Origin: Plantago elongata
Taxonomy: Eukaryota; Streptophyta; Magnoliopsida; Lamiales; Plantaginaceae
Assembly: GCA_036897095.1 (NCBI GenBank)
Contig: JAYMSP010001006.1
Coordinates: forward strand, 1 to 37,664
Direction: 5' to 3'
Length of the DNA: 37,664 bases
Position numbers and translations under genes: made by a program. Positions 11,888-23,300 of this stretch are shown piece by piece. Below the pieces are notes generated by a model. It was not told the origin of the DNA. It was given only the letters and a program-made list of their open reading frames with translations, and ran no database searches. Within the stretch, counting starts at the first letter, position 1. Every line of letters starts with the position of its first letter.

Positions 11888-13413
11888 ACTCTATCAACAT
11901 CATCTAAACATATAGCAGCAACGCATAACATTGTAACATCATTCAATCACTCAAAACCTAGGGTTTCTATCGATTCTAACAAAAAAATATCAACTTCACA
12001 GTTTTAACCAACATCAACATCACGTACTAAACTAATAATAGATACATAATCATAAAGATCGAAGGAAACCATAGTCCAATACATACATGCCATTGTAGCG
12101 TATTTTTGGCCTCGAAATTGGTTGTTCAGCAGCCCCAACCAAGCACAATTACGGAACAATCAGTCTCAATCAACAAAATTGAAGCTTCGACATCGATTAT
12201 GGTCGATTTTCGGGAGTCAATATACAATCCGCTATTCCGCCGTTTTCTTCTTTCTTTCATCTCATCTCTCGCTTTCTTCCTCTCTTCTTCTATGTAAATC
12301 AAAATTTGGCCTACTTCAAACAAAATTCAGCTCGTTTCTTCTTCTTCTGGTCGTGAAACCGGTGGTTAACGACATGTTGTTCGGTGGGGTGGTCAGAAAA
12401 GGCGGTGGTGGGGCTGGGATACGGTGGTCTGTGGTGGTGGTGGCTGAGGGGGGGGAGGTGGGGTGCTAGTGGTGGTTCCGGTAATGAAAAGGGAGCTGAT
12501 GACGGCCTACTTCCCGTGAATAATATGGTGGTGTTTCTTCTTCTTCTGGTCAGATTTTGTTCCTTCTTCATTTAGTAAGTCTATTTTCTTTTTTTATCCC
12601 TTTTTTTTTTTTTTTTGTGCATTTGTTCTTCTTCTCAATCTGGGTTTATCTGATTTCTTCTTTGAGAGTAACCTTCTATGTTCTATCAGTATATGGTGTT
12701 AAAGGCTTGCTTGTTTGATTTGGTTGGCATAAAACTACCAATTGAAAACACCACCTTCTCTTTTGTAAAACTTTTGCAGCTGTTGACGAGCATCGTATTT
12801 TTGCAATTTCTTTTTGGTTTTTCGTTTCGTTCTCTTTTGGGTTCATTAAGTCTTTGATTTCAAGGACCTAACATAATTAAGCATGAAAATTGAAGAAATA
12901 TGTGTGTAAACTTAGTCATGATTGAATTGTTATATGTGTGTAAACAAAGTGAATTACAGCAGAACTGAAGAAACATGGGAAGCTAATTTATATTTATAAG
13001 TATAACTAACTTTATTGATTGCAATTTCTTTGTCCAATATGACCTCTAACATACACTGATACACTGATCAATAACTAGTGAACTATATAATCTTTTTGCT
13101 AAGAAATAGGGTCACTCTATATGAAAGATTTACACAAACTCTCAATATGTTTCAATTCCTCTAAGATAAGGGAAACTGATGCAGTCAGGTTATCCCCAAA
13201 TGGAACACTATGTACAACTTAAGAGTTTTGTTGTCCAATGCTCTATCTTATTGTGTATCATGTTGTTAATATTTGTTTGGTTGATGTTTTTTCTTGAAGT
13301 TTATGTGTTCTTTAAAGTTGAAACATCAGTGATCTTATTCTTGTTTAATCTTAACTAGGTTAATAAATGTCTTCACAATAAGAGTAGAACAAGTTGTTGA
13401 TGAACCAAGTTAA
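11888..13413. other. Upstream flank of the transposase and spacer, no intact gene
   Basis: The part 11888-12300 is the leader side of the transposase and carries pyrimidine-rich text. Bases 12380-12485 are very G-rich on the plus strand and are followed by poly-T runs near 12590-12617. The phrase TTTCTTCTTCTTCTGGTC occurs twice (about 12337 and 12534). Open frames here are low-complexity products of the G-rich and T-rich bias; I do not accept any as a gene. Confidence 0.5.
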
Positions 13414-13599
13414 ACACCCATTGAGCCACCGCCTCGAACTTCAACTAGAAAGCATTCAGAAGTGTGGTTGCATTTCACCAAAATTAGGCTGCCGGATGGA
13501 ACTTTCAAAGATGCCACTTGCGATCATTGCTCTAAGAAGTTCAAATGGTCCAACAGATCTTTGTTTATTTATATTCTTAATTTACTAGACTCCAAATAA
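13414..13599 (+). pseudogene. hAT transposase fragment: BED-type zinc finger start
   Basis: The frame after a TAA at 13411 reads PPPRTSTRKHSEVWLHFTKI, then RLPDGTFKDATCDHCSKKFKW, then a hydrophobic tail to a stop at 13597-13599. The order W-x-H-F, then about 16 residues, then C-x2-C is the first half of a BED zinc finger, the N-terminal domain of many plant hAT transposases. The histidine half and the rest of the transposase are missing, so this is a truncated relic. No start codon is in frame. Confidence 0.65.
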
Positions 13600-15221
13600 T
13601 TACGTAATCAATATATATGAATTCCCACCTCAAATATTTGAATTCCAATCGGTCCGGTTTCTGACCGGTTCTGGTCCCTGAACTTGCAACCTCCTACAGT
13701 GTTTTCAAAAATATTTTACATCAGCTCATCCTGACTTTCTAGGATCCCTCGCAACATAAAATAAGGAAACTAACACCAATAAACCCTTTTGAAATACAGT
13801 ATAAAAAAAAGATTAAATGCACTTTAGAATACAATTTCTTAAATTTGTTTAAAATGAATTGTGATAGTACTGATCAATTCATTGGTTGTGACTTGTGAGA
13901 GAAGGTATGTTGAAATATAGTGAACTAGTGAAATAGATCCATTTAAGGTCCAGTCATCACCCACTAAGTTTATATTGAAAATTGAACATGAATAATGCAA
14001 GACTTGTGTAGTGAATTGTTGGACAAAAGGACCCAACAAATTTGGGCTTGATTAATTTCAGTACTACAGCGCACTGTAATATCAATAGTACACCTCTAAA
14101 AATGTGACAAATGTCACAATTTAATTTGCAATCTCATCCCTCCTAAATAGTTCATTTACATCTTCAAAAAAATTAATCAATCATCTCCAAAACTACTTTC
14201 ACCACCGGAGCTCCGGCGACTTTTTTTTTTTATTTTAAGAATCATTCCGATTTTGAGCTTCCTTGGAAGCTCGTGGAAGCTCAAACGTCGGAGCTCCGGT
14301 AGCCTTATTTTATTTTTTTTATTTCTTTTGCAAAATGTAGAAATGTAAAATTGGATGCTTGTTACTACATTATCTAATTAATCTTGAATTGATTTTGACA
14401 CATTTTGCTAAGATTGAAATATAAGGAATATTTAATTAAATAATACTAAAAGATATTTCAATATAGTACGACGTCGCACTACGTTATTATGCAACTGTGC
14501 AACACCTTGTTGCATTTAATAAAAATTGAAGGGTTGAAATTCAATATTTACTTGATTCAATGGTTTAGATCGTAATACTGACAATAGTACAATGTGACGG
14601 TATTATTTTTGGTCATGCCCAACAAATTTACTATAGCCTTTGGGAGAAAGGCCCTATATATACATTGGTACTTACATGCTCATAGACAAGAGATGGACTC
14701 ATAGCTATACAGTTGCGGAAAGGCTCAACTACTCCTGCAGTATCTGAATAGGTACTATAAATACCTACGTATACAAACCTTTGTGCATATAGTGTCACCG
14801 ATATATGTTAAAGTTCTAATGTTCTAGTCTGAACAAGCAAAGTTCACAAGGATTCTGCTAGAACCCCACTAGCCAGCTTGTGTACAACGATGAAACGACT
14901 TTATGCTGTCTCCCAGTTTCAGCTTCCTTGAAATATCCCCTTCAACCATCACAGGTGTAGCTAACTCGTTGGACGTTACCAAACACAAGCCACAAGATCA
15001 ACAGCTTTAGAAATGAGAGTCCAGGTTCCTATACCATCTCATGCCATGGATATTGTACAAAGCCGTTAACTACCCATTACCAACTGATATCCTTCTTCCT
15101 TTTGCATATGGTGAATGTTGGCTGAACATGAAATCACCAATTTTGATGTGTAAGCTTGTTGACTGCCTCTTTCAGTTGGCAGACAGTGAATGTGCTTTAA
15201 AGGACCGCTACTTTTTGCATA
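13600..15221. other. Spacer and 3-prime flank of the VPS13 gene
   Basis: No coding frame is supported. The end nearest 15221 should be the 3-prime untranslated region of VPS13. A plus-strand open frame at 15041-15292 is antisense to this UTR and the last exon. Structure worth noting: an inverted-repeat hairpin at 14204-14300 and a 12-base direct repeat (14032-14043 and 14618-14629). Confidence 0.5.
14204..14300. repeat. Nested GC-rich inverted repeat (hairpin)
   Basis: The outer arms ACCGGAGCTCCGG (14204-14216) and TCGGAGCTCCGGT (14288-14300) are complementary except at one position, and each is itself nearly palindromic. The inner arms TTGAGCTTCC (14253-14262) and GGAAGCTCAA (14275-14284) are perfectly complementary, and a further GGAAGCTC lies at 14265-14272. 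The loop side is T-rich. Its class and role are unknown. Confidence 0.7.
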
Positions 15222-17357
15222 TCAATCACTGTTCACTGCTCCAAGAGTTGAGGTCAAGGATAACGATGAAGGCATTTGTTGAGGGGACATAGCATGGATG
15301 CCTCTCGGATTTACAGAATCCACCATAGGAGAATACGGTTTTTTCACCTTCCTCTTAAGCAGGGCCTGAACATAAAAGGGCAAAACATTAAAATTGCAAT
15401 GAAAACCAAAGAGCCTCCTTCCCAGTTTCAAAACATGTATATGGTTGTGCTTATATCATTTGTCAAGGTAAGACTGTTATTGCGCTGACTATACAACTCA
15501 AATTTAAAATCAGTTTGCTATAATTTACTAGACACAATACATTACTGAGTGACCACATCCAGATCCTACTGTTCAAATCCAGTATGAGAAATATCAAAGA
15601 GACAAAGAAGCATAAATTGATTGGAGAGTGATCAGGAAGTTCAAAAGGCAAACCATCGACTGTGTGGGCCCATATGTAGATCTCGCTTGCTCAATTGAAG
15701 AGTAAACCTCAAATGCTTGCTTAGAATCGCGGTCACACTTTATACTGCGGATTTGATCCTTTGCATCCAAAGATTTAGAATGGAGGTAGAGGATAACACG
15801 TGAAGGTGGGCCACTGGGATGATCTTTCTTTCCATGGGTCAACTCCATTGTAATCAAGTCGTTCCATGCCACATCCCACAGCACAGAACATGGATCTCTG
15901 ACTGGATTGAATTTTTTCTGGGCAATGAGATTGGATGGTTGCTACAAAATACATGAAAAAGTTTGTTTGAATACCAGTAAAAGGTTCACAGGATAAGAGA
16001 TTATTCAGTCAATCTTTATTAAAACAACCAGACAACATAGCTGAATCAAATCAACTCACTTGCATCAGAATAACTCTTCGGTGCGTTACGACAATGATCC
16101 TACCCTTGGGAAGAACAATATGGTCCTCATAGGCATCTGTTAACGCAAACTTTCCACGCACTTTAAATAGGTCAACTTGAAGAAAAAAAGACCCAGATTC
16201 TGCCAACTGCAGTATCACCTGCAGAATAACAAAAAACAAATTTTGTAACTTTTGTGCTAAAGAGCTTCGAAGGAAACTGGAGACAGATCTAAAACGAGCA
16301 GTACAAAACCAGTATTTCCGATTCATAAATCTTTGATTTTTCACTCTTATTCTTTTATTTGTTACCTTTTCTTATCTTACCAACAGTTTCTAATACTCTA
16401 TCAGTTACATTTATGCTTCGTTTTAGTTATACTGTTTCATATCAAGTTTTCTGTAGCACAAAACTCAGCCAATACAATCAGTTCTTTTACTGCTCCTATT
16501 ATTCAGTGCTTAATAACGTGAGGTGTTTAATAAAAAAAAAAAATTCTTCGTACGAACACAATACCAGGCAATTATGAATAAACATTTGATTGAGGCCAAG
16601 CATTATCGCAAAAAGGACGTACCTGTCCCCGTGCTTTGTACTCATCATAAGGCCTAATCAAATTATCACCACTAATAACTCGGGGGAGCCTCCTGCGGAG
16701 GAGTTGATCTTCAGAAGCAATGGCAGCTGCAATCTTCATTCTCATTGCATTTGCACCTTCAGTAGTTTTGGACAGGAGGTCCAAAACACCGCTAACAGGC
16801 TGCGCAGCAGCGCCTATCAATCCCTTACCAACACCCTGTACAAAGCCCTCAACCCCAGATGCTTTTGCACCTTCAAGAGGCTTTGTCAAAATACCAGTCA
16901 CTCCACGAAATAGGCCTTTTGCGAAGGCTCCACCACCCTCCCTGATAACATCACCAAAGTCCTCAACGCCTTTGCTTTCCTGCCATAAAAGGAGTTGTAT
17001 CATTTATCAGAAACATAAATTTATGTAGAAGCAATTTCAAAAATCCTACTGGCACAAGGAAAAACTAGAGTTCATCTCAAGGAAAAACCTTCATGAACCG
17101 AAAATAACAAAATTTAAGGATCGAAAGTTTCTGACCTGTCTTTGTCGACTTTGTATGAACTTCCTATCCATTGATAAGGCAGCAACACCTTTGCTCATAT
17201 GTCCAAGTGCACTACTGGCATTACCTAAAATATCAACACCAGAAAGAAGCTGCAAGGGCTGACTGAGGAGATCCTTCCTCACGTTTGAGATGGCGTTACC
17301 CGTTAAAACTCTCTGCCTCATAGAGACATTCTCTTGAAATCTCTGATTTATCCGAAG
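15222..17357 (-). other. ATG2_C-like helical part and PH-like C-terminus of VPS13
   Basis: Exons 17357-17136 and 16979-16623 encode the conserved glycine-rich amphipathic helices: SQPLQLLSGVDILGNASSAL, ESKGVEDFGDVIREGGGAFA, LFRGVTGILTKPLEGAK and GVGKGLIGAAAQPVSGVLDL, related to the C-terminus of ATG2. Exons 16218-16060 and 15941-15654 encode a PH-like fold (GRIIVVTHRRVILMQQPS, LWDVAWNDLITMEL). The final exon adds a basic and proline-serine-rich tail (LLKRKVKKPYSP) ending in VNSD. This end is thought to contact the acceptor membrane. Confidence 0.85.
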
Positions 17358-20300
17358 CTGATAGAAAATATCAAAGTTACTGATCACATTTCAGAGGCAA
17401 AAATATATTTACTATCTAGAAGAAAACTATCCAAAGGTAGTCGTCACACCAATCAATATAATTTTGACTCCATACTTCATTTATGAAAATAAAGCTAAAT
17501 ATAAAAAAAAAAATGGGATGTTGCATGTTGCATGTTGCATGCATGTCAACTCCCACTACTCCCTCCCTCAAAGAAAAATCACCAAAATAAGAACTCATAT
17601 AACATAGTATATTATAAATTTACAACTAATTGTAAGCTTGACCGCATATGATGTTTATGTACAGCATAAATAATTTTGATATGAAACACTCATTCATTTG
17701 ACACGTCAATTTTTTTGGCGTGCACCATTTTACTAGTGATCATAAAAGTATAAAACACTCCAATTAGAACTTCAACACATGCAAATCAATTTAACAGACA
17801 TTACATTTTAATTTTCCCAGGCACAGTAAGACACTGCAGCTATACTTAATAAAGCAGCAAAATTACTTACTGGCATATTTTCAGTATTTCCAAGAGCAGT
17901 CATCAAGCTTGCCCAAAAACCAAGCACACCAACTGGGCGTTGAGTAGGGGACATAGCCATGGTAACTTTGAAACGAACTTCGGAGATATTAAGCACACTG
18001 CAAATGATCACAAATATCATGTCACAATTCCTTTGAAATGATTGGAGAGTTGGAGATCAAAAATTAAAAGTTAAGCTGAGCACATACCCAATTTGAATGA
18101 TAGGATCCAATGAAACGGACTTGCTCTGATTGTCAAATATCCTGGCAATATTGGCTTGCTGGATGAGAGCGTGAAGACGCCAGATGATTGGCTCGTGAAT
18201 GTTGATCAGAAAAGCAGTATTCTCAGGTCCCTAACAGAGAAATACTTAAGTACATCTCAACATTGGTAACCAGGATTTATGCAGTTAAGTAAATTTCATA
18301 CTCACTTGCAAGCCTATGTAAGGGTATATGCACAAATCCAGAGATCCACTAGATTGTTGCATGACAGAAAGCTTTATGATATAATCAGGCTCCTCAACAA
18401 CTCTTTGTGGCCGGAAAAGAACTGGCATTGGAGTCAAAGGCAATTGATTATCCACCTGAATCCCTCCCATTCTTACTTTTAACCTGAGTTATAAAATCAA
18501 AAAGTAAGGACAATCATATAGTTTAAGACAAATCAAATGAAATTGAATGAATTGTTATTCAACTAAAAGCTCGGGCTTGTGTGTGAATTACTATTAATTC
18601 AATTATATAGCTCTTGATACTTGAAGACTCCCCAACGGTCTTTGGAGAGGTTCATCAAGTGGATAATTCAGTATGGATGGAATCTTATTTGCAAGATTCA
18701 GTTCTGCTACCATGAAAAAATCCATTTTAAGTAAATGCTCAAAGTTTGTAGTGAGGTGCGGAGTTGATTGATTAATTTTAATTATCCAGCAGAAACAAAA
18801 ATAATGCAATCAACAGTCAAAGAACTTTAGCACAACCGAACGTTGCAAGCAAGAATAAATGACCAACAGTATTACCGGCTTATCCCAGATCCCAGTCCGG
18901 TGGAATATGACAACAGAAAATTTTGCAGTGACAAGTACAGTATCTCTTCTGGAGTATGATCAATCATGGACAATCCAAGCTCTGCGACCTCAAGGATGAG
19001 GTGAAATTCACAATCTGATGATACTGTTGATTTACTTTCAAATGTTTGTAGCGAAGATGAAAAAGTACGATTTAGAAGTGATGCGGGTTCATTCTCTGGC
19101 ATCCAATCACTTATCTTAACAACATTTACTTTTTCTTCCCTCGTGATAGTGACACGCACACCCCTTCTAGGTCCTCCACTAACCAAGACGGGCTGATGAT
19201 CCTTAATCTCATCAATGTTAAATTTTTGTGAAGCTGCAGTATCATCTCCATCTAACAACAGCTCTAGGTATCGATCCCTACCAAGATCTTCCCATGAAAA
19301 AGATACAGCAGCATTCGGAAGTAGCAACCTCCAAGAGTCCTTGAATCCATCGACTTGACGAAATCGTAGGGGTAGAAAGAGAGAACGATTCTCGATCCTG
19401 TAAGTTGCTTTCATTAGGACTTATAGGCAGCAGAGTAGCAAGAAAAGAGTGCAAGTTTATACTCAAAAACCAAACATGTAGATAATCATAACAACCAAAC
19501 TTAGCAAAACCTCCCCAGCATACCTGACAAATTCAGCATGTAATTTTGTTGTAGAGTTAAAACCCCTCAAACTACTTATCCAAACTCAACAGGAAATTTA
19601 TAATTACATAAAATCGTAAGCTACAGATACAGTGAGTAACAAAAGAAAAGAATTCACATTAGTTTTGCACAGTTGGAGGCAACTCAGATTTTCTCATTGT
19701 CACAAGCATCCAATGATAGTGGGCTAATGCTAAAACAGCAACCAACCAAGCACTGTGGCTGGCGATACACGATAGATTATTAAATTCATGACCTTCAGTT
19801 TGACCAAACATGCCCATGTACTTTATATACAGTACAGATTATTGTACCCCCCAAGTAAGCTCGCTTCAGTTATTATAGATTTAGGGACACTTAATCCACA
19901 AAGCATGCACCCATGTAAAGTAACAAGCTTAACATATAAAGGAGCTTGGCATTCATGACGGAATCAAATATCACTATCCAATAGTAGAACGTAAAGGAAA
20001 TATGATATGGGTCAGTTTCAAAAGCAAAGGGCAGTGCAAAAGATATGTGACTTTGATAATCACCTGTAAGGACTAGAAAAAGACTTCGGACGGAATATGA
20101 CTTCATAGCGAGATGTTTTATCTCCACCTCTTACTTCAACTGAAACATACTTTTCGTCATTTCCTGCCTCACTTCTCAAGTTGACAAACATTAAACCTTC
20201 ACATCCAATGGTGAATGGAGCACTCCACTGGTATCCATCCATCCGCAACTTGAGCAATGACACAAAATGGATAATATTAGACTATAAGTCACATATAAAG

Positions 20301-23300
20301 CAGAGAAAGTGGTTCTAGATGATCAGTAACAGACCTTCAGCAGCTCAGCTTTATTAGACTGCCACCCGTAATGCCTTGGAGAATCAGTTGGACCAAGCCA
20401 CTCCATCAGTTGAGTATCGCACTGCCTCAAGCATATGCTACAACCAGCTCTGTTAACAAACATTGAGTGTGGCTGGAAATGTACAACCTGCAAATAAATG
20501 TATGCAATATTACCCCAAATGTAATTTCTAACCAACAAAATTCCTGAACATAACCCATATTTTGAACGGATGATATCATTCTTACGACAAGAGTGAAAAG
20601 TCAAATGTCTCCTCGAATATCACATTGGTCTTTGGTCTTTCGAGCTTTAACTACTGTTGTATGATTATAATGTTTACCTTAGTCCTATCAGAGGTCATGT
20701 GCAACATAGCTGAAAGCTTGTAGTAAGTTCCATCAGAATTAAATGCCCTCAAATCAACCCGTTGCTGTAGAGTGTCAAAGCAATATTTAGACCACATTAG
20801 TCAAAGCTATATAGATTCAAAAGGAACGAAATAATTATAGTAGAAGATATAAATCTGCATATTACCTTTTTTTCCAGCTCAAGAAGTGATACCCCAGTGC
20901 CAAAAATATCAGAATTCTGAATAGCAACTGCAATGGCCACTCTCGGAGACAAATATGTGTCGTTGCGAGATGAAAACAGTGAAACACCACCACGGCCAAC
21001 ATAGTCTTGTGGAGAAAGCATGCTAGGTGTGGGACTAGTATCTTCAATAGATTCCAATACTTCAATGTTTTTCTTTGTACTAACCTGTCTCCCAATCACA
21101 GAGGTCGAAGGATACTTATGGGCTGCTTTCGCAGATCTCACTGCATTAGAGATCTGACGAGAATCCACATCCATACTCTCCAACGGTTCAATTTCCACTA
21201 TTCTATATGCCAATGAGAGGAAGGAATCATTACTTATCCAGTAGGGTACAAAAAACCTAATTATCTTAGGTGCAGCTGCAGTTCCCCCCAGGTCACGTTC
21301 TATGCTGACCCGTAACCTCCTGCATAGAGAGCATTAAAAATAAATTAAACCGAAGTCAGATTAGTTAAACAGATCATCTAACCTCTTGTATAACTTCATG
21401 GCATCTTTGTAAGTTGTAACCCAAAAAGAGAGAGAAAGAGAGAAGAAAAAAAGACACAAATAACAAATGTCGTCTATGCTTGTAAAGTTATCACCAATTT
21501 CACTTTAAAGATGGTCGACACATGTGCAAACATGTAAATGCAACTTAAAGATGGATTATCAACATGTCCAACCTGAACTATAGTACAACGGACACAGGTA
21601 TACTTAATCAATAGCAGATACTCCATATGTCCCGGATAACTTCACAGATTAGGGTTGGCGCATAGTTTACACTTTTACGTGAAAAATTGAAGTAAATGAT
21701 AAAACATGAAAAGGTGGTAAAAAGTTTTAGTTTTTGTGGAAAAAGGTGTAATAAAAAGTAAGAATAACACTATTTTATTATTTGTTGGGTGTGGTATAGC
21801 TTCCTTTTTAAGTAATGACAGTTAAAAATTGCAGATGTATGAAGTTTTGCAGGACGGAGGGAGTACTTTTTTGGTTCTTTTTCTTGTGTAATGTGTTTTT
21901 GGGGGGTGTTGGGGCTTGCACAGTCATCGCCTCCATACGCCTAGCAAAATCAGTTTTAGTGATGAAAACACAACTGTTCTCCAAACACTGGTAACAGGTC
22001 TTTCCTACTTTCTTTAACTATATGAGCATGGTGTGTAGACATGTAGTTACTAAGTAATCAACTTTGCCTGAATATATAATAAATAAAAATCAACCATGGA
22101 TTAGTGGTACACAATACATAATAAAAGGTAAAAGGTCCTTGGTTCGAACAAAGCATTTTGGAATTACAGTATGGATTTACTTGACACTGACCGTTTTCTC
22201 TGTTGGTGAAGCATCCAAAATGAAGAAACATGATTACCGAGTGTCAGGTCCAGAATAAGAACAGGATCCTGCTATACCAAGAGTCAGAAAGTTGGCAATA
22301 AAAAGGAATGATGACTTATATGTATAATTAAATGCAAACATGCAAGAATATGGTCACACTCACACCCCAATTTAACAGGTTACCTTTTCCATTGCCCAAC
22401 CGCCCTGGACATAAAGCATTATATATATAGGATTCCGTATATCAGCAGAGTGAATATGTACAGTTCCACGAGATGATACAACACCATTCTGCCGTTCTAT
22501 ACTTTTACCGTCTCTCATCCTTTCCCAAATTTTAAACTCTGCAGAACAGGGAAGTCTATTTTCAATCTTCAATGGAGAACTTGCTGATATTTTCCAATCA
22601 TAAACGGGCATGTTAAGGTCTGTTTGAAGAACTGATGCATCTGTGCCAATGGAGAGCCAGAATAGTTTGCCACTGCTGCTAGGGCAACACCAAAGAAGGT
22701 CCTTCTTCTCCAGCTGATTTAACATCAATGGGGACACGGGGGTCTTATTTACATTTTTCAGAGTATTTTGTCGAGAAAATGAACCTTGATCTGAAGAGGC
22801 TGAATCTTTTTCTATAGAAATTGGACGACCCCATGCATATGAGGTTTGTGAACTGTCAACAGATGGACGAATCCGTAAACAGTGCGAAGAAACAGTCGAC
22901 ATGCTTCTCCATGGCAAAACTGTAGAATGACCTGGAAGTAGTGTTGTATCAAGAAACATATCTTTTCCGCTCTTATCGTTAATTGTGGTTTTACTGCTTC
23001 TAGAGGAGACTTCCTGCTCACTCATTATTAGTGCATTACATGTTGAAATATCCAATACGATATCTGCATCGTTTGTAACCGTGGCAAGTGCCCTGAAAAT
23101 TGCATGCTTCCTACCATTTCTCATAGAAATCTCTAGGGCCACAAAATCATCATCAAGTTTCTTTGTAATCACTGACAGAGGAAGTAATGAACGGAAACCA
23201 TCCCATGGGCCTCCTGAACTCAGAGCAACCCAGAATCCTGTATCTGTATCGACCTCATTTTTATCCCTCGGTTGATTCTCATCGGTACCCATGCTCTTTT

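Noticed and set aside
12122..12469. Plus-strand 115-codon frame
   Set aside because: Its composition follows the G-rich and T-rich bias, it has no domain, and it lies on the flank of a transposon.
15041..15292. Plus-strand open frame of 83 codons
   Set aside because: It is antisense to the last VPS13 exon and 3-prime UTR and shows no domain.
18603..18809. Minus-strand open frame within a VPS13 intron as a possible extra exon
   Set aside because: Neighbouring exons join in phase without it and give the conserved family sequence; it has no family match that I recognise.
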